Shown in pieces: positions 25,499-33,178 of a stretch of DNA of 64,000 nucleotides (position 1 is its first letter; every line of letters starts with the position of its first letter). Below the pieces are notes generated by a model. That model was not told where the DNA came from. It worked only from the letters and a program-made list of their open reading frames with translations, and searched no databases. A program made the translations under genes and the position numbers. The stretch comes from Gloeobacter violaceus PCC 7421 (lineage in GTDB: Bacteria; Cyanobacteriota; Cyanobacteriia; Gloeobacterales; Gloeobacteraceae): contig NC_005125.1 of the NCBI RefSeq assembly GCF_000011385.1, positions 3,162,001 through 3,226,000 on the forward strand, in the 5' to 3' direction.

Positions 25499-27232
25499 AT
25501 GCTGGAGTACGACATTGTGATCGTCGGCGGGGGACTGGCCGGTTCCCGCGCCGCCGTCGAGATTGCCCGCACCGACAACCGCCTGAAAGTGGCCCTCGTC
25601 TCGAAGGTGCACCCGATTAGAAGCCATTCGGTGGCCGCTCAGGGGGGGATCGCCGCTGCCCTGCAAAACGTCGATCCGCAGGACAACTGGCTTACCCACG
25701 CCTTCGATACCGTTAAGGGGGCCGATTACCTGGCGGACCAGGACGCCGTGGCCGTGCTCACCCAGCAGGCGCCCCAGGTGATTATCGATCTCGAGCACAT
25801 GGGGGTGCTCTTCTCGCGGCTACCGGACGGGCGCATCGCCCAGCGGCCCTTCGGCGGGCACACCCACCAGCGCACCTGCTACGCCGCCGACAAGACCGGA
25901 CACGCCATCCTGCACGAACTGGTGAGCCGGTTGTTCCAGTACAAAGTGCCCATTTTCGAAGAGTGGTACGTCCTGGAGCTGATCGTGGAGGAAGGCGAGG
26001 CACGGGGGTTGGTGATGTTCCACATTCCCACCGGCCGCATCGAGGTGGTGCGCGCCAAGGCAATTTTGTTTGCCACCGGCGGCTATGGCCGCGTCTTCAA
26101 CACCACTTCCAACGACTACGCCTCCACCGGCGACGGGCTGTGCCTTGCGGCCATGGCCGGTCTGCCGCTCCAGGACATGGAATTTGTACAGTTTCATCCG
26201 ACTGGACTGTACCCGGTGGGGGTGCTCATCTCCGAGGCGGTGCGCGGCGAGGGTGCTCACCTGATCAACGACGCGGGTGAGCGCTTTATGGCGGGTTACG
26301 CCCCGAGCCGCATGGAACTGGCCCCCCGCGACATCACCAGCCGCGCCATCGCCACCGAAATTCGCGAAGGCCGCGGCGTCGGCGGCGGACGTTACGTCCA
26401 CCTCGATCTCAGGCACATGGGCAAAGAAAAGATCCTGGAGCGGGTGCCCTTCGCCCACGACGAAGCCCTGCGCCACCTGGGCATCGACGTGGTCTACGAA
26501 CCGATGCCCGTGCGCCCGACCGTGCACTACTCGATGGGGGGGATTCCCACCACCGTCGATTGCCAGGCGCTGGCCGCCCACGGCCAGGTGATGGAAGGCT
26601 TCTTTGCCGCCGGGGAGTGCTCGTGCGTCTCGGTGCACGGCGCCAACCGCCTGGGGAGCAACTCGCTGCTGGAGTGCGTGGTTTACGGGGCGCGGGCGGG
26701 GGCGTCCCTGGCCCGCTACGTGCAGGATCGCCGCTTGCCCCATGTGGACGAAGCGCGCCACCGCCGGGTGGCGGAGCAAGGCATCCAGAATCTGCTCGAC
26801 CAGCCGGGCAGTTTGCGTATCGACGCGCTGCGCCGCGAGTTCCAGGACACCCTCACCGACCACTGCTCGATCTTTCGCGACGAGCAGATTCTCAAGACCG
26901 GTCTGGAGAAAATTCAACAGCTCAAAGCCCGCTACGGCGACATTCGCCTGGACGACAAAGGCAAACTTTACAACACCGAGATCACCGAGGCTTTTGAGTT
27001 GCGCAGCCTGATCACCGTGGGCGAGATCATCGTGGCAAGCGCCCTGGAGCGGCGCGAATCGCGCGGCGCCCACTCCCGCAGCGACTACCCCGAGCGCAAC
27101 GACGGCGAGTATCTCAAGCACACCCTCGCCTACCGCGAAGGGGACGCCCTGCGCATCGACTACCGGCCGGTGGATCTGAGCTTGCAGGCGGTCGATCCTG
27201 AGCGCTTCACCCCCCAGGCGCGCAAATACTAG
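25499..27232 (+). CDS. sdhA: Succinate dehydrogenase/fumarate reductase flavoprotein subunit
   Basis: 577 residues, normal length. The FAD-binding start is DIVIVGGGLAGSRAAVEIAR. The motif SHSVAAQGGIAAAL contains the His that carries covalent FAD in SdhA/FrdA. Substrate-site segments RPFGGHTHQRTCYAADKTGH, QFHPTGLYP and VHYSMGGIPT are present. It oxidises succinate to fumarate and passes electrons to SdhB; sdhB is not in this window, so the subunits are encoded apart, as is common in cyanobacteria. Confidence 0.95.
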   Translation: MLEYDIVIVGGGLAGSRAAVEIARTDNRLKVALVSKVHPIRSHSVAAQGGIAAALQNVDPQDNWLTHAFDTVKGADYLADQDAVAVLTQQAPQVIIDLEHMGVLFSRLPDGRIAQRPFGGHTHQRTCYAADKTGHAILHELVSRLFQYKVPIFEEWYVLELIVEEGEARGLVMFHIPTGRIEVVRAKAILFATGGYGRVFNTTSNDYASTGDGLCLAAMAGLPLQDMEFVQFHPTGLYPVGVLISEAVRGEGAHLINDAGERFMAGYAPSRMELAPRDITSRAIATEIREGRGVGGGRYVHLDLRHMGKEKILERVPFAHDEALRHLGIDVVYEPMPVRPTVHYSMGGIPTTVDCQALAAHGQVMEGFFAAGECSCVSVHGANRLGSNSLLECVVYGARAGASLARYVQDRRLPHVDEARHRRVAEQGIQNLLDQPGSLRIDALRREFQDTLTDHCSIFRDEQILKTGLEKIQQLKARYGDIRLDDKGKLYNTEITEAFELRSLITVGEIIVASALERRESRGAHSRSDYPERNDGEYLKHTLAYREGDALRIDYRPVDLSLQAVDPERFTPQARKY

Positions 27233-27486
27233 AGCAGGTGTCAGGTGTCAGGGTAAAAACCGCTGCCTGTCCAGGTTTCCAGTCCTACTTCTCGGTGCAG
27301 CGCACACGCAGAACTAGGGGTCGTGGCACGGCAGGTGCAGTTTGGGAACAACACATCACCCTTCCATTGGCGCGCCTTTCCTCGCAAATCCTTGCACAGA
27401 AAGCTTTCCAGCCTCTGCTTGTGAAATTACGGGTTGAGCAGACCTGAGCGGGCTGCGTTCCTATTTTCAGGTGAGAACCCCCAGTC
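27233..27486 (+). other. Intergenic stretch after sdhA
   Basis: No supported gene. It opens with a short tandem GGTGTCAGGTGTCAGGG. A GGTGAGA/TCTCACC hairpin (27470-27491) straddles the stop of the following - strand gene. A 69-codon frame at 27238-27447 has no family resemblance or ribosome site. Confidence 0.4.
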
Positions 27487-28065
27487 TCACCCGGCAGTCC
27501 GGGGTGGGAACAGTTGGCAGACCGGGACTTCGCTGCCCAAGATCACCAATTCCACCCCCTCCTCCAGCACCTCTACCCGGGAGTAGCGCTCGGCAGTCGG
27601 GGCGGTAAAGCGATGCACCCTCCGGTTCCTCACGTCCACTACCCAGTATTCGCCAATGCCGGCCGAGGCGTAGGCCCGGCTCTTGGTGAGCAGGTCGTAC
27701 TCCAGCGACGAGTCCGACACCTCGATGAGCAGGCGCAGCTGCCCAGGGCCCGGATGGGCATCAGCATAGTCTCTGCCCTGCGGATCGGGCTCCACCAGGG
27801 CAATATCGGGCACCGGCTCTCCGTACTCACCCAGGCTCACCGGTTGGTCGACAAACAGCATCGCGGGGTCGACCCCGAGGCGCAACAACAACTGCATCAA
27901 CCGCCGCACCGTGGCAGCGTGGAGGGGACCCTGGGGAGGCACAGTGAGGATGCGTCCTTCCAACAGTTCGACTTTTTCCTCCGGTCCGAACACACCGGCA
28001 CCAGCCATGCGGTGGTACTCGGCCGTGCTGAAAAGCCTGGTAGCGACCCGCTCGACGGTGACCAT
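27487..28065 (-). CDS. Uma2 family (DUF820) putative endonuclease
   Basis: 192 residues from ATG 28065; an earlier ATG at 28104 adds 13 atypical residues. Core motifs: FGPEEKVELLEGRIL, VPDIALVEPDP, LRLLIEVSDSSLEYDLLTKS and GEYWVVDVRNRRVHRF. These match the Uma2 fold with its conserved acidic positions. Tandem with another, divergent Uma2 gene (28404) on the same strand. Function within cyanobacteria is not established. Confidence 0.87.
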   Translation of the reverse strand: MVTVERVATRLFSTAEYHRMAGAGVFGPEEKVELLEGRILTVPPQGPLHAATVRRLMQLLLRLGVDPAMLFVDQPVSLGEYGEPVPDIALVEPDPQGRDYADAHPGPGQLRLLIEVSDSSLEYDLLTKSRAYASAGIGEYWVVDVRNRRVHRFTAPTAERYSRVEVLEEGVELVILGSEVPVCQLFPPRTAG

Positions 28066-28403
28066 CGCGCACTGCCTCTGGAGGGACAGACCCATTGTAC
28101 CCATGGCCCGGTACAGGCTCGTTGCACCTACTGGGGGGCAAGGGTTCCTTGCAAGGCGACACCATCAGCGGTGAGGTCATCCATTTCCGGGGGGTGCCTA
28201 CGAGACTTAAGGGTTCCCAGGTTCTTCTGGGCGGTGTCGAGTGGGTAACTTTCCCCGGGCCGTCCAGAGCGTTTCTCAAGGGGAAGAGGTGTCTTCCCTC
28301 TCAGAAATCCCCCATCCCCCGAAAATTGATGGCCTCATCGCACGGGAATGCCTGTCCCTGGTTGATGGGATTGGGCCGGTCGCGCACAGATGATGACAAA
28401 GCC
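28066..28403 (+). other. Spacer between the two Uma2 genes
   Basis: No gene I can support. A + strand open frame (28095-28460) reads partly protein-like (GEVIHFRGVPTRLKG) but lacks a ribosome site and runs into the antisense of the next gene. It may be a decayed coding remnant; I see no promoter or hairpin of note. Confidence 0.3.
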
Positions 28404-29171
28404 TCAAAGCGCTTCTGGGTCGACGCCTTGCTCTCGCAAATACGCGGCCAGCCGTTCTGAGCGCTGCCGCTCGCGCTCGGCCTGCTGCTTCGCTTGAGCA
28501 GCTTCTTGCATAGCTTGCTCGGTCTCCTGCCTGGCTCGCTGCAGTTGCGTCTGCTCCTCGCGGATCACATCCTCGACAAGAGGCGGAGACAGGAGGATAT
28601 CTACCGTCAGTTCCAGTTGGGGAAACTGCACAGACACCAATTGGTCGCCGCTTTGGAACTCCACCCGCTCGTAGCTGTTTTCACTTTGCGGATCGCTCAG
28701 CACCCACACCCGCTGCCGGACCGGATCGACAATCCAGTACTCGGGAATGTCTACCATGGCGTACTCCGCCCGCTTGCGGACGTAGTCGCGCCGCCAGTCT
28801 TCGCTCACCACCTCGACGACCAATAGTGGTGTTTCGCCGGTGTCAAGAATACCGTCTCCCGGGCGGGCGCAAAGCCGCTCCCACAGCTCGCGGCTACAGA
28901 CCACCACATCGGGGATCCGCGAAGTATCTTCTTCGGTGCGCACCCCAACGGCACTTTTGGCCACCAGCGGCAGTTGTTGGGCGGCAAATTGTCGCTGGAG
29001 TCGGCTTGCAACAAATTCGCAGATGCTGGTGTGCAGTCCGGTCGGTGTCGTTATCGGCTCCAGATGTCCATGAAAGAGTTCGTAGCGAATACCCGGTTCT
29101 CCCTGGTAACGCACGTACTCTTCGAAAGTCATCGTTTTGCCTGAAGGCTCGGACGCGGCGGTCTGAATCAT
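28404..29171 (-). CDS. Uma2 family protein with C-terminal charged helix
   Basis: 255 residues. Uma2 core: FEEYVRYQGEPGIRYELFHG, SRIPDVVVCSRELW, PLLVVEVVSEDWRRDYVRKR and PEYWIVDPVRQRVWVL. From about residue 210 a 40-residue Gln/Glu/Arg-rich helix (RARQETEQAMQEAAQAKQQA...) forms a coiled coil, a tail common among longer cyanobacterial Uma2 proteins. The extra helix suggests oligomerisation. Same strand as the Uma2 gene at 27487. Confidence 0.87.
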   Translation of the reverse strand: MIQTAASEPSGKTMTFEEYVRYQGEPGIRYELFHGHLEPITTPTGLHTSICEFVASRLQRQFAAQQLPLVAKSAVGVRTEEDTSRIPDVVVCSRELWERLCARPGDGILDTGETPLLVVEVVSEDWRRDYVRKRAEYAMVDIPEYWIVDPVRQRVWVLSDPQSENSYERVEFQSGDQLVSVQFPQLELTVDILLSPPLVEDVIREEQTQLQRARQETEQAMQEAAQAKQQAERERQRSERLAAYLREQGVDPEAL

Positions 29172-29237
29172 CGGCGGCTCCCACGCTGCGGGGCGCTGTG
29201 ATCAATTGTCCACCTCGGGCCGCTGATATTCACTGTT

Positions 29238-30881
29238 TCAACTGGGCAACAGTTGTGATTCGCCGTCGGGGATGGTGAACGACTGCAGGGTAAAACTCGC
29301 CGAGACCGTCTCGGTGATCGTCTCGACCGCCCGGTAGCTCACCTGCATCGATTCGCGCGTCAACACCGCCTTGGTGTAGACGTGGTACTTGAGATCGACG
29401 TACTCGATATACGGATTGGACTGCTGCAACAGCGGAGCTGCCAATGGCGTCGGATCGATGAGGCCGCCCAACAGCTCGAAGACGCCCGCCGAACTGACCG
29501 AGCCGCCCACCACCTCCACCGCCACCGACGGGCTCGCCGGATCGGTGAAATCGGGCTTGAGGACGCCCGCGTAGCAGTTGTGGATATCGCCGGTCCAGAC
29601 CACGACGTTGCGGATTTGCTTGTCGGCAATAAACGAAAGCAGCTCGGTGCGCTCGGCAGGATAGCCGTCCCAGGCATCCAGGTTGATGTAGAGCGTCAGC
29701 CCATTCGCCTCGGAGACGATATCGCCCTCCACGCGGCGCGGGCGGCCGAAAAAGCGCGGCGGCTTACCCGTGGGCCGACCGTCCGTACCGATGTCGAACG
29801 CCACGAAGCGCACCAGCATCATTTCGTTAAGAAGCACCTTCCAGCGCGCCTGTGAACCGAGCAAATTTTTCTTGAGCCAACTGCGCTGCTGATAGCCCAG
29901 CATCGTGCGCGCCGGATCTTCGAGTTCGGGGCAGCCGGGGCTCAAAAAGTCGCTGGCGCAGACCACACCGTCGCGAAACTGGCGCAAGTCGAGCACGAAC
30001 AAATCCGCAAGAGCGCCAAACGAGAGCTTGCGGTAGAGCCGCACCACCGCCTTGTCGTCCACGACCGTAAGGGGAGTGACCGGCTCGACCGGTAGGTACT
30101 CTAGAAAGGCCGTGTAGCCCGCCAGTTGGCGCGCCTTTTGCTCCTCGCTCACCAGGTCGCGCCCGGCGTAATTGTTGAACACCTCGTGGTCGTCCCACAG
30201 GTGGATCCAGCAGAACAGACGGCGCACCTCGCGAAAGTCGGGATCGCTCAAGTAGAGCTTGTACTTGGCGCGGTACTCTTCGAGGGTCCTCGCCTCACCG
30301 CCGCCAATCGTGTCCTCGCGCACCTGGCCGTTCTGGAAGCCCGCATCACCCGTCTCGTAAATGTTGTCGCCCAGGTGAATGCAGTAGTCGGCGTCGTCAT
30401 CCTGGCAAATGGCGGCATAGACCGTGTAGAAGCCCTGGGTGTAATCCTGGCAGGAGACGTAGGCAAAGGTCAGTTGTTCGATGCTGCTGTCGGGGTCGGG
30501 GGCAGTCTTGGTGCGGCCTGTGACGCTGGTGTAGCCAGTATCGGTGGTGAACCGGTAATAGTAGCGCGTAAAAGGCTCCAGGCCGCCGGTGCGCATCTTG
30601 ACGGTGAAGTCGTGACCGGCGTCCGTGGTGACGCTGCCCTGGAGAACCACGGAGGCAAAATCCTCCGTCAGCGAGACTTCGAAATGGACCGTCAGCGGTC
30701 CGCCGTTCTGAAACGCTTCCGGCACCCGCGTCCAGAGCACCACCCCATCGGAGCGCGGATCGCCCGAGGCGACGCCGTAATCGTCGGCACCCTGGGCGGC
30801 GGCCCGGCGCCTCGGATTGACGGACAGCAACAGCGCCGGGGCGACCAAGGCGCCTTTGATTACCGTGCGACGATTGAACAT
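29238..30881 (-). CDS. phoD: PhoD-type alkaline phosphatase/phosphodiesterase
   Basis: 547 residues with a twin-arginine export signal (NRRTVIKGALVAPALLLSV). An N-terminal Ig-like domain (YGVASGDPRSDGVVLWTRVP) precedes the metallophosphatase core: FAYVSCQDYTQGFYTVY, HLGDNIYETG, HLWDDHEVFNNY and WTGDIHNCYAG supply Ca/Fe ligands as in Bacillus PhoD. Likely a periplasmic phosphoesterase for phosphate scavenging, exported folded by Tat (a TatA gene is at 39423). I see no obvious Pho box in the short upstream gap. Confidence 0.92.
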   Translation of the reverse strand: MFNRRTVIKGALVAPALLLSVNPRRRAAAQGADDYGVASGDPRSDGVVLWTRVPEAFQNGGPLTVHFEVSLTEDFASVVLQGSVTTDAGHDFTVKMRTGGLEPFTRYYYRFTTDTGYTSVTGRTKTAPDPDSSIEQLTFAYVSCQDYTQGFYTVYAAICQDDDADYCIHLGDNIYETGDAGFQNGQVREDTIGGGEARTLEEYRAKYKLYLSDPDFREVRRLFCWIHLWDDHEVFNNYAGRDLVSEEQKARQLAGYTAFLEYLPVEPVTPLTVVDDKAVVRLYRKLSFGALADLFVLDLRQFRDGVVCASDFLSPGCPELEDPARTMLGYQQRSWLKKNLLGSQARWKVLLNEMMLVRFVAFDIGTDGRPTGKPPRFFGRPRRVEGDIVSEANGLTLYINLDAWDGYPAERTELLSFIADKQIRNVVVWTGDIHNCYAGVLKPDFTDPASPSVAVEVVGGSVSSAGVFELLGGLIDPTPLAAPLLQQSNPYIEYVDLKYHVYTKAVLTRESMQVSYRAVETITETVSASFTLQSFTIPDGESQLLPS

Positions 30882-30963
30882 CGGACGCGCTCCAGGCAGG
30901 CAGGACAGAGCAACGCTACTGCTGCAGTATTAAGGCCCCGTTAAGGCATGTGCCCATACCGGC

Positions 30964-31422
30964 TTAGGGCCACCGACAGTACTTGCTCAAACACCCCAAA
31001 AAGCTTGCAGCAGATGGACCGTGGGCGTTCAGGCAAGCACTGCGCGGCTCGTGCCAATCGAGAAATATACGCAGATATTCCCCAGGCATAAACGGCAGTC
31101 GCTCGGCCCACTCTATCGCGACTATTGTCCGGGCGTCCCACATTTCCTCCAGGCCGAGGGCAGGCACCTCCTCGGGAGAGAGCCGGTACAGATCGACATG
31201 GACGAGCGGCCGTGTTGCCTGCGGGTACTCTTCGATGAGAGCGAAGGTGGGGGAGGTGACCGGTTCCTCGATGCCGAGCGCCGCAGCCAATCCTTGAATG
31301 CAGGTCGTCTTGCCCGCACCGAGATCGCCGTCAAACAGCAGCACCACGCCCGGCTGCCAGCACTCGGCCAACCGCGCCCCCAGCGTTCGCGTCGCCTCGG
31401 CGTCGGGCAACAGGATTTTCAT
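30964..31422 (-). CDS. tsaE: tRNA threonylcarbamoyladenosine biosynthesis ATPase TsaE
   Basis: 152 residues from ATG 31422, the start that matches family length; a longer frame overlaps the divergent gene. The P-loop is FDGDLGAGKTTCIQGLA, followed by TSPTFALIEEY and HVDLYRL, all diagnostic of TsaE (YjeE). It supplies ATP hydrolysis to the TsaB-TsaD complex making t6A37 in ANN-decoding tRNAs. Divergent from the NYN nuclease gene with only 8 bases between start codons. Confidence 0.93.
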   Translation of the reverse strand: MKILLPDAEATRTLGARLAECWQPGVVLLFDGDLGAGKTTCIQGLAAALGIEEPVTSPTFALIEEYPQATRPLVHVDLYRLSPEEVPALGLEEMWDARTIVAIEWAERLPFMPGEYLRIFLDWHEPRSACLNAHGPSAASFLGCLSKYCRWP

Positions 31423-31430
31423 CGCCGAAT

Positions 31431-31994
31431 GTGACAAGATTGATACAAAGGCCCGTTTCCGAAGCGGCAGTGCAAACGATTTTACTGGTGGATGGCTACA
31501 ACGTGGTCGGGGCCTGGCCCAGGCTGGCACGGCTGCGCGACCGCCACAGTCTGGAAGCGGCCAGAAACGAGCTTGTCGAGCAACTGGCAGGCTACGCCAG
31601 TTTTCGCGGCTACCGCGCGGTGCTGGTCTTCGACGCCCAATTGGTCACCTCGCCGCTGGTACGCGCGAGCGAGACGCCCCACCTTGAAGTGTGCTTTACC
31701 GATTACGAACAGACCGCCGACAGTTTTATCGAGCAGTACAGCTACCAGTTGCTGCGCGAGAACCGGCGTCGCCGGGTGATGGTGGCCACCTCCGACCGGG
31801 CGCAGCAGGTGCTCGTACTTGCCCAGGGGGCCGACTGGCTATCCTCCGAGCAGCTGCTCAAAGAAGTTGAAGCCGCCCGCCGCCAGCTGCGCGAGGACCT
31901 GCGCAACCGCAAAGCCCGGCCAAGCAATAAACTCGCCGACCGACTCGATCCGACGGTGCGCGACAAACTTGCCCGTTGGCGCTTCGGCGAATAG
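31431..31994 (+). CDS. YacP/Rae1-like NYN-domain RNase
   Basis: 187 residues. NYN/PIN-like core: ILLVDGYNVVGAWPRLARL, VLVFDAQ, TDYEQTADSFIEQYSYQL and VATSDRAQQVLVLAQGADW, with acidic residues at the expected positions. The C-terminal basic helix (RRQLREDLRNRKARPSNKLA) fits YacP/Rae1, a ribosome-associated endoribonuclease in Bacillus. A start nearer the VDGYN motif is possible because the first 15 residues are not typical. Ten bases upstream of coaX. Confidence 0.87.
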   Translation: MTRLIQRPVSEAAVQTILLVDGYNVVGAWPRLARLRDRHSLEAARNELVEQLAGYASFRGYRAVLVFDAQLVTSPLVRASETPHLEVCFTDYEQTADSFIEQYSYQLLRENRRRRVMVATSDRAQQVLVLAQGADWLSSEQLLKEVEAARRQLREDLRNRKARPSNKLADRLDPTVRDKLARWRFGE

Positions 31995-32004
31995 GACGGC
32001 CGCC

Positions 32005-32694
32005 GTGTGGCTTGCAGTCAATATCGGCAACAGCCGCCAGCACTGGGGCTGGTTCACCGGAACAAAGCTGGTGCGGACGCTGGATTTTCCGCTCACTCAC
32101 TGGGACGCGCAGGCTCCAGATGCGGCCGAGCAAATCGTAGTCGCCTCGGTAACGACCACCCATCTGGAGCGCTGGCGCACCTTGCCCCATGCCCGTATCT
32201 TGAACCTTGCGGATGTGCCCCTATCCGGTACGTATCCCACCCTCGGAATCGACCGGGCACTGAATTTGATCGCCGCCGCCGACGCTTACGGTTGCCCGGC
32301 CCTGGTGACTGACTTCGGAACCGCCATCACCCTGAGTGCGGTCGATGAGTTCGGCCGCTTTTGCGGCGGGGCCATCCTGCCGGGGCTGGGCACGCAGTTG
32401 CGCGCCCTGGAACATTTCACCGCCGCCTTACCGGCGGTGGACTTGCCCGAACCTTGGCCGCCGCTATTGGCCCGCACCACCCAAGCAGCAATTCAAAGCG
32501 GTGTGGTGCGGGTGACCCTCGCAGGTCTTGCGCAATTTCTCGAATCCTGGAAGCGGCAGTATCCGGGCGGCATAAGCGTAGCCACCGGCGGCGACAGCGA
32601 GCGCGTCCACCGGTGGCTACCGGACCTATTCGATGTGCAGGACACCCATCTCACCTTGTGGGGGATCTGCGTGGCCGCCCGGGGTGCCGATTAG
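32005..32694 (+). CDS. coaX: Type III pantothenate kinase
   Basis: 229 residues from GTG 32005, placed so that the phosphate loop LAVNIGNSRQHWGWF is at the N-terminus as in all CoaX; the frame upstream lies within the previous gene. Further motifs: TLGIDRALNLIAAADAYG, TDFGTAITLSAV and GGAILPGLGTQLRAL. It phosphorylates pantothenate in the first step of CoA synthesis, needs a monovalent cation and is not feedback inhibited. Follows the NYN gene closely, probably the same transcript. Confidence 0.92.
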   Translation: MWLAVNIGNSRQHWGWFTGTKLVRTLDFPLTHWDAQAPDAAEQIVVASVTTTHLERWRTLPHARILNLADVPLSGTYPTLGIDRALNLIAAADAYGCPALVTDFGTAITLSAVDEFGRFCGGAILPGLGTQLRALEHFTAALPAVDLPEPWPPLLARTTQAAIQSGVVRVTLAGLAQFLESWKRQYPGGISVATGGDSERVHRWLPDLFDVQDTHLTLWGICVAARGAD

Positions 32695-32709
32695 ATGGCG
32701 GCAAAGCCG

Positions 32710-32979
32710 CTAAGGCTTCTCCACTTCCTTCTTCACTTCGCTGGTCTTTTCCCTGGTTTCTTTGCCCATTTCGGAGCGCTGGGTCTTGGCACGCTTGTCG
32801 GATTCGACCTGGCGCTCGCGCATCTCGCCCATGCTGTTGCTGTCTTCTTTGGTTGTCGTTTTGGTCTGGGCTCCGGTTTTGCTCTCGGTCTTTTCCATCG
32901 AACCGGTCTGGGCCATCGCCTGCGGGGCGAAGCCGCCGATGAGAGCGACACCGGCAAGAAGAGCGACAAACTTGCGCAT
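32710..32979 (-). CDS. Small secreted, highly charged protein
   Basis: 89 residues: a good signal peptide (KFVALLAGVALIGGFAPQAMA), then about 65 residues almost wholly of Lys, Glu, Thr, Ser, Gln and Arg (KTESKTGAQTKTTTKEDS), probably disordered or a single helix. No family recognised. AGGAGT ribosome site upstream of the ATG. Convergent with coaX. Confidence 0.65.
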   Translation of the reverse strand: MRKFVALLAGVALIGGFAPQAMAQTGSMEKTESKTGAQTKTTTKEDSNSMGEMRERQVESDKRAKTQRSEMGKETREKTSEVKKEVEKP

Positions 32980-33123
32980 CTGGGGACTCCTTAAATGTCA
33001 CTGCGGCAAACGGTACTCGGTCTAATAGTGCAGCCTTTGTCGTCAAAGCCGATTCCGCCTGGAGGCAGAAACATCCGAGCCCCAAAGTAGCTGTCGTTCC
33101 GTCCCCTGGGCTTTGAAAATAGA

Positions 33124-33151
33124 AACCCCCGCAGGCGGGGCTGCGGGGGTT
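33124..33151 (-). terminator. Terminator downstream of the PPC-repeat gene
   Basis: AACCCCCGCAG / CTGCGGGGGTT is an 11-base perfect stem with a 6-base loop, 28 bases after the stop of the - strand gene at 33179. The - strand continues TTTCTATTTTC, giving the U-rich tail. Confidence 0.8.
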
Positions 33152-33178
33152 GGGCCAATCGGCGAAGAGAGCTCTTCG

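Noticed and set aside
27238-27447. 69-codon frame after sdhA
   Set aside because: No ribosome site, no recognisable composition or family.
28095-28460. 121-codon + strand frame between Uma2 genes
   Set aside because: Partly protein-like but no start signal, and its end is antisense to a real gene; kept only as a note on the spacer.
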